This document shows positions 23,998 through 29,945 of a stretch of DNA of 32,181 nucleotides, piece after piece (positions within the stretch are counted from its first letter, which is position 1; every line of letters begins with the position of its first letter). The stretch spans positions 1 to 32,181 of the forward strand of contig JAHFOJ010000008.1 of NCBI GenBank assembly GCA_023266875.1, given 5' to 3'. Both the position numbers and the translations under genes were made by a program. The DNA comes from Candidatus Giovannonibacteria bacterium. GTDB taxonomy: Bacteria > Patescibacteriota > Minisyncoccia > JACPKW01 > UBA11713. The notes under the pieces were generated by a model. The model saw only the letters and a list, made by a program, of their open reading frames with translations, had not been told where the DNA came from and ran no database searches.

Positions 23998-24394
23998 TTT
24001 TTTCAGGATTAAATTCTAACGCGCAAGAATTGACGCAATAGCGCTTGCCAGTGGCCTGCCTGCCGTCAGGCAGGGTCTTAGGCCCATCTTCAAAGACATG
24101 TCCCAAGTGCGAACAGCATTTCTGGCAAATAACTTCAGTCCGCATCATCCCCGAAGATAAATCTGGAGCTGTTTTAACGCTTTCGCTTGTAGCGGGCGCA
24201 TAAAAACTTGGCCAGCCGGTGCCAGAATCGAATTTTGTTTCCGATGAAAAAAGTTCTGCACCGCAGGCTGCGCATTTATAGAATCCTTTATCTTTGGTTT
24301 TGTAATATTTCCCTGTAAAAGGAGGCTCTGTTCCTTTTTCACGCATCACGTGATATTGGTCGGGGGGTAGTTTCTTTTTAAAATCTATGTCCAC
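23987..24394 (-). CDS. msrB: Peptide-methionine (R)-S-oxide reductase MsrB
   Basis: A 135-aa repair enzyme that reduces methionine-R-sulfoxide in proteins. The zinc site is complete (Cys41-x2-Cys44 in CAAC and Cys90-x2-Cys93 in CQKC), and the catalytic Cys120 is in GKRYCVNS. The core SGTGWPSF and [10 protein letters not shown] are exact family motifs. The start is GTG at 24394, set by an extended -10 TGC-TATAAT (24401-24406) exactly 6 nt upstream. An eight-residue insertion TLPDGRQA interrupts the usual GPxPTGxRYC loop and coincides with a DNA palindrome (see the repeat at 24055). The gene leads a three-gene operon with two membrane proteins. Confidence 0.95.
   Translation of the reverse strand: MDIDFKKKLPPDQYHVMREKGTEPPFTGKYYKTKDKGFYKCAACGAELFSSETKFDSGTGWPSFYAPATSESVKTAPDLSSGMMRTEVICQKCCSHLGHVFEDGPKTLPDGRQATGKRYCVNSCALEFNPEKNGN
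24055..24075. repeat. Palindromic element inserted in frame in msrB
   Basis: Arms CCTGCCTG (24055-24062) and CAGGCAGG (24067-24074) are perfect, with loop CCGT. It encodes most of the extra residues TLPDGRQA in MsrB. From memory, many CPR proteins carry in-frame LPxGRQAG-type insertions encoded by similar CCTGCCTGCC palindromes, so this is probably one copy of a dispersed palindromic family. The flanking protein is otherwise standard, which marks it as an insertion. Confidence 0.75.
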
Positions 24395-24400
24395 TGATTT

Positions 24401-24409
24401 ATTATAGCA
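24401..24409 (-). promoter_or_regulatory. Extended -10 promoter of the msrB operon
   Basis: Read on the minus strand: TGC then TATAAT (24406-24401), then 6 nt, then the GTG start at 24394. No good -35 is visible. It predicts a leaderless mRNA with a GTG start. Confidence 0.65.
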
Positions 24410-24414
24410 GAACT

Positions 24415-24446
24415 GAAAAGTCGGCGTCCTTGTGGGAAGCCGACTT
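24415..24446 (-). terminator. Terminator of the 56-aa gene
   Basis: On the minus strand AAGTCGGC (24446-24439) and GCCGACTT (24425-24418) flank a 13-nt loop and are followed by TTC, giving a short T-run. The hairpin begins 12 nt beyond the stop codon. Confidence 0.6.
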
Positions 24447-24458
24447 GGTTGGCATGTT

Positions 24459-24629
24459 TTAGTTTATGAACATGCCGGAGGGGTTTGCTGGCAAGCTTTC
24501 TGCGATCCTATGGATCACGTTGAAGACGGCAACAAGCGCGCCTTCAAATGCTCCAAATACTCCACGCATTAAGATGAATTTGAGGAGCAGGATGCAGAGC
24601 GCGAGGCCAATCGCTCGTAAGATTTTCAT
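24459..24629 (-). CDS. Small hydrophobic membrane protein (56 aa) behind a perfect promoter
   Basis: The minus strand reads [18 protein letters not shown], then [18 protein letters not shown], then [20 protein letters not shown] and a TAA. It is too short for usual ORF cut-offs. One strong hydrophobic helix (about 5-20) is followed by a Gly/Ala-rich amphipathic segment. No homologue is known to me. What makes it credible is its transcription unit: a perfect consensus promoter 150 nt upstream, a structured 139-nt leader, and its own terminator. Its ATG overlaps the TGA of a 23-codon leader frame. Size, hydrophobicity and structured leader resemble type I toxins such as TisB or Hok, but no antisense RNA promoter is visible, so that is only an analogy. 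Confidence 0.65.
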   Translation of the reverse strand: MKILRAIGLALCILLLKFILMRGVFGAFEGALVAVFNVIHRIAESLPANPSGMFIN

Positions 24630-24697
24630 AGATTGCTATGAAACTTAGAGGGAACGACTGATGCCGTTCGACCTTGGCACTTGCTTGCTAATCGCAA
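24626..24697 (-). CDS. Possible leader peptide (23 codons, TTG start) coupled to the 56-aa gene
   Basis: TTG at 24697 is preceded 6 nt upstream by a perfect AGGAGG. The frame runs 23 codons (LRLASKCQGRTASVVPSKF...) and its TGA overlaps the ATG at 24629 as ATGA. The peptide itself is unremarkable. The coupling geometry and the Shine-Dalgarno are the evidence; the TTG start lowers confidence. Confidence 0.3.
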   Translation of the reverse strand: MRLASKCQGRTASVVPSKFHSNL

Positions 24698-24700
24698 ACC

Positions 24701-24746
24701 TTCCCTCCTATCCGGGGATATTTTAATCTCCGCAGATAGGAGGGAA
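24701..24746 (-). promoter_or_regulatory. Leader hairpin that hides a Shine-Dalgarno site
   Basis: Perfect 12-bp arms TTCCCTCCTATC and GATAGGAGGGAA (24701-24712, 24735-24746), with extra pairing inside (CGGGGA with TCTCCG, allowing one G-U). Within the minus-strand RNA the first arm holds CCTCCT, a mimic of the 16S anti-Shine-Dalgarno, and the second holds AGGAGG. Folding would mask the ribosome site of the leader frame. Confidence 0.6.
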
Positions 24747-24767
24747 TCATCCATGATTTAATGTACT

Positions 24768-24803
24768 TACCAGCATTATATATTATTATTTTTTATTTGT
24801 CAA
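24768..24803 (-). promoter_or_regulatory. Perfect consensus sigma-70 promoter for the 56-aa gene
   Basis: On the minus strand TTGACA (24803-24798), a 17-bp AT-rich spacer, and TATAAT (24780-24775): all twelve consensus bases at ideal spacing. RNA should start near 24768, giving a 139-nt leader. It is the only perfect promoter I found in the window. Confidence 0.85.
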
Positions 24804-24818
24804 GTCATCGTATTCGTC

Positions 24819-24865
24819 AAAAAAAGGAAAATCCCGTATCGCTTTATCTTTTTTCGATACGGGAT
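24819..24865 (-). terminator. Intrinsic terminator of the DUF378 gene
   Basis: Perfect 11-bp arms ATCCCGTATCG (24831-24841) and CGATACGGGAT (24855-24865). On the minus strand it ends in TTTTCCTTTTTTT. Confidence 0.9.
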
Positions 24866-24885
24866 AACCTCTAAACAGCTCTAAA

Positions 24886-25101
24886 TTACATTGATCCCTG
24901 CCCGCACAAACGGCAATTTTGCTTGTGAGTCGCGATTTCGTATATTGCGGAAAGACCCACCAATATGTATATGACCTTAGCCACAGTGCCGGACATACCG
25001 CCCAAGTATGCGCCAATGTCCCATCCGAAAAGACCGAATAGGAGCCAATTGAGGCCGCCGACTATGATTAAGATCCAAGTTATTGTGTGTAATGCCTTCA
25101 T
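24886..25101 (-). CDS. DUF378 family small membrane protein
   Basis: A 71-aa protein with two membrane helices: ITWILIIVGGLNWLLFGLFGWDIGAYLGG and VAKVIYILVGLSAIYEIATH. The motif GGLNWLLFGLFGWD and the VYILVGLSA helix are typical of DUF378 (YuzA-like), of unknown function. The tail NCRLCGQGSM adds a CxxC pair. A TATAAT lies about 40 nt upstream on the minus strand, so unlike most genes here it may have a real leader. It has its own terminator. Confidence 0.9.
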   Translation of the reverse strand: MKALHTITWILIIVGGLNWLLFGLFGWDIGAYLGGMSGTVAKVIYILVGLSAIYEIATHKQNCRLCGQGSM

Positions 25102-25216
25102 ATTTTTGGATATTTAAAGCCCGGACCTTTATTTGTTAATTATACCAGTTTGGCTTTGCTTTGCAGTGGATTTCTTTTGGGTGCAAATCGTTGTTAAAAA
25201 CACGAGTGCGCGGCTA

Positions 25217-25244
25217 TTTTTTTTGGTTTATAATTATAGGCAAT
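25217..25244 (+). promoter_or_regulatory. -10 box of the CBS-protein gene
   Basis: TATAAT stands 10 nt upstream of the ATG at 25245, giving a leader of only about 3 nt. It argues against longer reading-frame starts that would cover this box. No convincing -35. Confidence 0.55.
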
Positions 25245-25718
25245 ATGGCAAATCTCTTAATAAAGGATTTTATGATAAAAAATATTATTTCGGTAAGTCC
25301 GGAGACGACTTTGTCTGAAGCGGGGAAATTGCTTGCAAACCATAATTTCAATGGCATGCCGGTCATCGACGGGGCGGGCAAGCTTGTGGGCATTATCACA
25401 GAATATGACATGATTTCGAAAGGGCTTGCTATTCATTTGCCGACATTTCAAACTATCCTCGAAAATATTCCGGTTTTCCGCGAAGATCGCTCACATTTCA
25501 AGAAAGAAGTCCAAGAAATCGCGGCGCTTAAAGTAAAGGATGTTATGAATGATGATCCGCTCACTTTGCCGGAAGACGCGACATTCGCAGAAGCGGTAAA
25601 AGTTTTTTCTGAACACCATCGCGTAAATCCAATTCCTATAATAAATAAGTCAAGAAAAGTTATAGGCATAATCAGCCGCTTCGATATTTTTAAGCCGCTC
25701 GCGCTTCTAAGCCCATGA
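25245..25718 (+). CDS. Tandem CBS-domain protein
   Basis: A 157-aa soluble protein that is a complete CBS pair (Bateman module). CBS1 is about 5-60: IKDFMIKNIISVSPETTLSEAGKLLANHNFNGMPVIDGAGKLVGIITEYDMI. CBS2 is about 96-150: VKDVMNDDPLTLPEDATFAEAVKVFSEHHRVNPIPIINKSRKVIGIISRFDI. Such modules usually bind adenine nucleotides (AMP, ATP, SAM) and act as energy sensors; here there is no attached enzyme domain. The ATG at 25245 is preferred over upstream starts because of the -10 box just before it and because the CBS fold begins right after. Confidence 0.92.
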   Translation: MANLLIKDFMIKNIISVSPETTLSEAGKLLANHNFNGMPVIDGAGKLVGIITEYDMISKGLAIHLPTFQTILENIPVFREDRSHFKKEVQEIAALKVKDVMNDDPLTLPEDATFAEAVKVFSEHHRVNPIPIINKSRKVIGIISRFDIFKPLALLSP

Positions 25719-25721
25719 TAA

Positions 25722-25912
25722 ATGGGGCAAAAATTGTCTGACGAAAAAGTAAATAAAGATGAACTTGCTGGGCTAGCGCTCGGGGCTATCAAGGATGAAC
25801 CCGTATTTGTGTGGCGCGGGCTCGCCCGCTCGCGGACTTTTTAGCTTGTCGTCTCGGCATCGTTGCCAGCATTATCGCCGATCTGATTTGGATTGCCAGA
25901 AGATCGATATAG
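25722..25912 (+). pseudogene. Small membrane protein gene, probably frameshifted
   Basis: Beginning 3 bp after the CBS stop, frame 1 reads MGQKLSDEKVNKDELAGL, then ALGAIKDEPVFVWRGLARSR, to a TAG at 25842. Another frame running through the same GC-rich segment reads ARARPLADFLACRLGIVASII, then ADLIWIARRSI, to a TAG at 25910-25912, and looks like a transmembrane helix. Joining the two near 25806-25815 gives a plausible protein of about 63 aa with soluble N-terminus and one membrane anchor. Its end abuts the convergent PAP2-like gene. Evidence is composition only. Confidence 0.35.
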
Positions 25913-26578
25913 TTAGAAACTTTGAGCGTCTTCAGTCCCGATGCTAATATGAAATATTTTTCTATCTGCTTTGAAAATGGATTCGGCTATCGAGAAAATG
26001 CTGTAGGTTATGAAAAATGCCGCCAGCACGTCTATCGAATAATGAAGATGCCCGAGAAGCACTATGATGCCAAAAAAGATTGATGAGAGAATAAAAAAGA
26101 TGCGCGGATAAAATAATCCCCAAAAAGTAAGCGCCATAAGGAAGGGTAGGCCGGTGTGCGCCGAGAAGAAAAGATCGGCGCCGGATGAGAATTTATAGAT
26201 GAAATTCGCGGAGCCTATTGCGATCTGGTCGGGGAATGGGCTGATATGGGTAATGCTTACAAAAACAGACCGAATAAATACGAATAAGGCGATGCTTTTG
26301 AGTGTAAAGGGGATCCTGCTCGGTTTTTTCAGGCATAAGAATATTACTACAAGCCAGACTAATATCGGTCCGTAAACAAACGTGCCATCTACGTCGAAAA
26401 CCGGAATATTTGAGAGTACTATATCCGTTACGGAATTAGACGCTTTTTCCGTGGCGTAGAATGCCGCGTAATAATTTAAAACAATACTTGCGGTCAGTAG
26501 CAAAATACCCTCGATCGCCATCAAGAGAAAATCCTTGTTTCCAAAAAGGAATAGATAATTTTTTTTGAGCTTTTCCAT
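25913..26578 (-). CDS. PAP2-like membrane phosphatase family protein
   Basis: A 221-aa protein with about six membrane helices. The lipid-phosphatase-type signature appears late: FFSAHTGLPFLMALTFWG (C2-like, His about 142) and LLGHLHYSIDVLAAFFITYSIF (C3-like, H-x3-D), as in the PAP2_C/sphingomyelin-synthase-like branch. The first PAP2 motif (KxxxxxxRP) is not evident, as usual in that branch. It would act on a lipid phosphate or transfer a head group at the membrane. It follows the GT2 gene without a gap (its ATG at 26578 directly after the GT2 stop), so it probably works on the glycolipid made by the two glycosyltransferases. Confidence 0.82.
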   Translation of the reverse strand: MEKLKKNYLFLFGNKDFLLMAIEGILLLTASIVLNYYAAFYATEKASNSVTDIVLSNIPVFDVDGTFVYGPILVWLVVIFLCLKKPSRIPFTLKSIALFVFIRSVFVSITHISPFPDQIAIGSANFIYKFSSGADLFFSAHTGLPFLMALTFWGLFYPRIFFILSSIFFGIIVLLGHLHYSIDVLAAFFITYSIFSIAESIFKADRKIFHISIGTEDAQSF

Positions 26579-27304
26579 TTATCTTACATCAATATATTTT
26601 TTTGTTATTGGTTTTCCTCGCAAAGCTACCCACAGATAATTAACTGTGTATATTATGGCCGTTTTAAAAATACCTTGATAACGCAGTCGCCTTGCGGAAG
26701 TCAGCATGATAAGTTTAGCATCAAATTTTACTTCGCCGAATTGATGCGCTCGCCGAGCGATGTCGGTATCTTCCCCATAAAAAGATATTGATGTATCAAA
26801 GCCGCGCATTTTTTCTAAAACTCCGCGTTTAACGGCAAAGTTCCCGCCTATCATCATATATCCAAAAAAGCGATAGAACGGCCGCGCGCAAAAAAAATAA
26901 AGATTTATAAAAGGTTTTTGCCATAATGTTAAGTCATAGTATGAATACGGTCCAGACAATATCGCAAGTTTTGGATTGTCCGAGAACTCGCGAGCGATCG
27001 CATTAAACCAATCTGGCGGCATTTTAGTATCAGCGTCAATGTATGCGAGAATGTCGCCCCCAGCTTCTCTGAATCCTCGTTCGCGCGCTTGCGTGAGCCC
27101 TTTTTTTTCTTCACGTATAACCCTGACTCCAGAAAAACTCTTTGCAACTTCGCATGTTCTGTCAATCGAGGCGTTATCAACAACTATAATTTCAAAGAAT
27201 TTATCCGTGGCGTTTTTTTGAACATGCTCTAAGCATGCGCCTATGTAATTTTCCTCATTATAAGCTGGAATTATTAGGCTTATTTTGGGATTTGGCTCTG
27301 CCAT
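26579..27304 (-). CDS. Family 2 glycosyltransferase
   Basis: A 241-aa GT-A fold enzyme. ISLIIPAYNEENYIGACLEHV (about 9-29) binds the nucleotide sugar. IVVDNASIDRT, then LAYIDADTKMPPDWF (about 87-101) carries the DxD metal motif as DAD. GFDTSISFYGEDTDIARRAHQFG (about 169-191) holds the acceptor-side ED motif. It lacks C-terminal membrane helices, so it is cytoplasmic or peripheral. Its first 47 nt overlap the end of the GT4 gene, a strong sign of coupled expression. Sugar and acceptor are unknown; a membrane lipid or surface glycan is likely given the PAP2 and DedA neighbours. Confidence 0.92.
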   Translation of the reverse strand: MAEPNPKISLIIPAYNEENYIGACLEHVQKNATDKFFEIIVVDNASIDRTCEVAKSFSGVRVIREEKKGLTQARERGFREAGGDILAYIDADTKMPPDWFNAIAREFSDNPKLAILSGPYSYYDLTLWQKPFINLYFFCARPFYRFFGYMMIGGNFAVKRGVLEKMRGFDTSISFYGEDTDIARRAHQFGEVKFDAKLIMLTSARRLRYQGIFKTAIIYTVNYLWVALRGKPITKKYIDVR

Positions 27305-28481
27305 ACTCTGTTATGGTTTCATTATAGATGTTTTCCCAGCGGCCTGCTATCGCGCTAACCGAGAGTTCTTGGGCGTATTTGCGCGCTCCTTTAGTTGAAT
27401 GTTCACGCATAGTCTCGCTTTCATGGAACGTTCTTAATTGACGCGCAAGATCGCGCGCGTTTCCCGGCTCGAAAAGAAGTCCATGTCCTTTTTCAACATA
27501 TTCTGGGAGCGCGGCGGCGCGGGCTCCTATAACCGGAAGTCCTGCCGCCATCGCTTGCATCATCGACATGCATTGGCTTTCCGACGTGCTTGCGGTTGCA
27601 AAAATTTCGGATGCGTGATAGATATCGTAAAAAGTTTTCTTATTTTCGCCGGCATATGGCCCCATGAATTTTATTTTTTGGGCGAGTCCGAGTTTTTTAG
27701 CTTCATTTCTAAGTTTATCGCGCATTGTGCCTCCGCCTACAAGCGCCAGCATTGCTTCCGGCGCTCCTTTTACAAACTCTGCAAACCCGTTAAAAAGAGT
27801 CTCGATTCCTTTTTCGGACGAAATGCGGCCGGTATACAATATAACGAAATCAGAAAATCCAAACTCTTTTTTGAGCGCGTTCCGGTCTTTGCCCTGATCG
27901 AAAAAACCAGTATCGACTGGATTTGAAGCCGCCTCTACTGGGCGATTAAGCCCGCGTTTTTTCATATCACGCGCGAGAAATTCCGAAGGCGTTGAGACAA
28001 AATCACATTTATTGTAATACCATACGACATAATTTAGGAGAAAACGTTTAATAAGCTTGGCGTTGATTGGGCTGTAGTGCACAAATTCTTCAATGATAGT
28101 ATGGTTCGTGCCGACGAGCGGGATTTTTTTTATTTTTGAAAATAAGAGCGCGTCGAGCCCCGGACCGAAAAAACTATTCGTGTGGATTACGTCGAAGCTA
28201 TTATTACTCAACGAGCGAAAAATGTTGGGGATGCCGAGCCGTCCCTGCATAGTCGGAGTCGGGTAGTGAAAAGAAAAACCACGGTGGATTTTTATATTTT
28301 TCCCGAGCTCCAGCTCTTTTTCGGGCATTGAGACTATTTCATAATCGCGCGCGGAATATTTCGGGACAAAATAATGGATTTTGTGTCCGCGGCGCGCAAG
28401 CTCGGATCCTGTAAGAAAAATCGAATCTGCAATTCCAGAAAGTTCGGGATAGAAATTGTCGGAAAAAAATGCGATTTTCAT
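27258..28481 (-). CDS. Family 4 glycosyltransferase
   Basis: A 407-aa GT-B enzyme. The N-terminal domain starts IAFFSDNFYPELSGIADSIFLTGSELARRGHKIHYF with the Gly-rich acceptor loop. FDVIHTNSFFGPGLDAL and GTNHTIIEEF follow (about 95-130). The C-terminal domain opens with ILYTGRISSEKGIETLF (about 214-230), and the sugar-nucleotide motif near 300 reads STSESQCMSMMQAMAAGLPVIG. The family's E-x7-E is here E-x7-Q, so the second Glu is replaced. Overall it resembles mannosyl- or glucosyl-transferases for lipids such as PimB or diacylglycerol glucosyltransferases. It lies 11 nt after the DedA-like gene. Confidence 0.92.
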   Translation of the reverse strand: MKIAFFSDNFYPELSGIADSIFLTGSELARRGHKIHYFVPKYSARDYEIVSMPEKELELGKNIKIHRGFSFHYPTPTMQGRLGIPNIFRSLSNNSFDVIHTNSFFGPGLDALLFSKIKKIPLVGTNHTIIEEFVHYSPINAKLIKRFLLNYVVWYYNKCDFVSTPSEFLARDMKKRGLNRPVEAASNPVDTGFFDQGKDRNALKKEFGFSDFVILYTGRISSEKGIETLFNGFAEFVKGAPEAMLALVGGGTMRDKLRNEAKKLGLAQKIKFMGPYAGENKKTFYDIYHASEIFATASTSESQCMSMMQAMAAGLPVIGARAAALPEYVEKGHGLLFEPGNARDLARQLRTFHESETMREHSTKGARKYAQELSVSAIAGRWENIYNETITEYGRAKSQNKPNNSSL

Positions 28482-28492
28482 TTCAGGCGGTA

Positions 28493-29106
28493 TTAATTTC
28501 CATTTTCTCTTTCCATCTCCTCGATCTTTTTTCTGGCAAGCCGCTGTATAAAGTAGAAAATTCCGGCGAAGATCAGAGCGGCGATTGTCACGAATATGCC
28601 CAAGTTTTTAATATATTTATCCGCGATTTCAAATGAATTTCCAAGAAAAAATCCTAGCGACATGGTTAGAATATGCTGGCCGAATGTAATCGGAAAGGCG
28701 TTTTTCATAAATTTTTTCACTGGCATGCCGACAAGCCCGGAGCTTATGAGAAGGGGAGTTGAAAGCCCATAGGCGAATTTAGTAAGCAGCATAGTTTTGC
28801 CAGGATGGCGCTGCCACAATTTTTTGGCAATTTCTAAATGATTTCCAATGATGGGGAAGCGAGTGCGATATTTTATAACGAATTTAGTTTTCGCGCCGAA
28901 TCTCCCCGCAAAATAGTAGAAATATCAGGAATTATATCTCCCAAAACCAAAACAATATAAGCGGGGATTATGCTCAAAAAACCTGTATAAACCAAAAAAC
29001 CTGAAGCAAGCGAAATAAGGGGACCTTCAAAAAAAGCAATAAATAATATAGCCACATATTTATAAATTACGGGGAGGTGCAAAACAAATTCAAGCTGTGG
29101 CGGCAT
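28493..29106 (-). pseudogene. DedA/SNARE-associated (VTT-domain) membrane protein, frameshifted
   Basis: Two pieces make one DedA-family protein. The first (29106 to about 28920) reads LEFVLHLPVIYKYVAILFIAFFEGPLISLASGFLVYTGFLSIIPAYIVLVLGDIIPDI, the conserved N-terminal half with the essential E-G-P. The second, in another frame, reads FYYFAGRFGAKTKFV, then LEIAKKLWQRHPGKTMLLTKFAYGLSTPLLISSGLVGMPVKKF and further helices. One missing base in the T-run opposite 28920-28922 explains the break. DedA proteins flip or transport polyprenyl or glycerophospholipids, which fits the downstream glycosyltransferases. TATACT lies exactly 6 nt before the ATG. It may be a true pseudogene or an indel error in the data. 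Confidence 0.8.
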
Positions 29107-29153
29107 ATTTAAAGTATATAAATTTCCATAGCCAGCTTCTAGGCATATGCCAA

Positions 29154-29176
29154 ATACGGAGATCGGATCTCCGTAT
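29154..29176 (-). terminator. Hairpin after the nuclease gene, probable terminator
   Basis: Perfect 10-bp arms ATACGGAGAT (29154-29163) and ATCTCCGTAT (29167-29176) with a 3-nt loop. On the minus strand only TTT follows, so termination may be partial. A self-complementary GGCATATGCC lies just beyond. Confidence 0.55.
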
Positions 29177-29181
29177 GTAAT

Positions 29182-29916
29182 TTATACTTCTAATGCTCGG
29201 GTTATTGCTTTTTGCCAGGCGCAATATTCGCAGGTCTCGCTTGGCTTGGGGAACGAGCCGTCTAGGCATTTTTTTATTTTTGTAAGTGTCGGCGCTATCC
29301 ATTCGGTCTTGCCTTCGTAGGGGATAAGTGTTAAATCGAATTCTAATTTAGCGTCGAATGCCTCGCGATCTTTTTTCCCGTTAGCGTAAACAAAATAGCC
29401 TACGCTCGAAACTTTATGTCCGTTTTGGCGGATTAGCCATTGATAAACTTCCATCTGCCGCTTATAACCGTCGTGCCACTTTTGATCAAGCTCTATGACA
29501 GCTTCAAATTTTGAAGTGGCTTTGTAATCTACGACAATAAATTCGCCTTTTGAATTTATCCAAAGATCGTCGATGGCTCCCGTTACCAAAAAATTAGTTC
29601 CTTCGTCTAAAAATTCGACACCTTTAAAATTTGACCGCCATATATCCAGCTTTTCATGTTCGGCTGGTTTAGCGTCAACTCCGTAACGGGCAAGAAGCGG
29701 ATGCGCAGTGTTTTTTGCTCGGTGTATGTCAAATTCTTTTTTCAAGAGATGGTCCACTGCCGAATTAAGCGTGAAAGGGAATCCCGGCGGCCGAGAAATC
29801 CCGATTCGTCTATCAAGATAGAAACAAAACGGGCACTCAATAAAAAGATCGATTTTTGATCGCGAAAGCTTGAATGGCTTTTCAGTATCAGAATTATATA
29901 GATTTTGTCGCGGCAT
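29182..29916 (-). CDS. PD-(D/E)xK nuclease, RecB/Cas4-like
   Basis: A 244-aa protein of the RecB-like exonuclease group. KLSRSKIDLFIECPFCFYLDRRIGI (about 16-40) is the N-terminal helix with the first Cys of an iron-sulfur cluster. VTGAIDDLWINSKGEFIVVDYKATSK (about 111-136) is the nuclease core: D (GAIDD), then V-V-D-Y-K for the D-x-K catalytic pair. YKRQMEVYQWLIRQNG is the QxxxY motif. The C-terminus SETCEYCAWQKA supplies the other Cys. This is the AddB/Cas4-type layout. There is no CRISPR array or cas gene nearby, so it is more likely a stand-alone repair nuclease. TATAAT is exactly 6 nt before the ATG. Confidence 0.9.
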   Translation of the reverse strand: MPRQNLYNSDTEKPFKLSRSKIDLFIECPFCFYLDRRIGISRPPGFPFTLNSAVDHLLKKEFDIHRAKNTAHPLLARYGVDAKPAEHEKLDIWRSNFKGVEFLDEGTNFLVTGAIDDLWINSKGEFIVVDYKATSKFEAVIELDQKWHDGYKRQMEVYQWLIRQNGHKVSSVGYFVYANGKKDREAFDAKLEFDLTLIPYEGKTEWIAPTLTKIKKCLDGSFPKPSETCEYCAWQKAITRALEV

Positions 29917-29922
29917 TTATTG

Positions 29923-29932
29923 ATTATATAAT
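29923..29932. promoter_or_regulatory. Palindromic -10 shared by two divergent promoters
   Basis: ATTATATAAT is self-complementary, so it gives TATAAT on both strands: leftward at 29928-29923, 6 nt from the nuclease ATG (29916), and rightward at 29927-29932, 13 nt from the ATG at 29946. For the rightward promoter TTGTCG lies at a 16-bp spacing upstream. Because the ATG at 29931 lies inside this box, the downstream ATG is preferred. Confidence 0.6.
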
Positions 29933-29945
29933 GTATCGTAGATTT

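Noticed and set aside
24786-25016. 76-codon open frame on the minus strand
   Set aside because: It overlaps the DUF378 gene in another frame and runs through that gene's terminator.
28900-28930. Programmed ribosomal frameshift joining the DedA halves
   Set aside because: No slippery heptamer or downstream stimulator is evident; a missing base in a short T-run is simpler.
29182-29916. Cas4 of a CRISPR system
   Set aside because: No direct-repeat array and no other cas gene anywhere in the window. The protein fits a stand-alone RecB-like nuclease.
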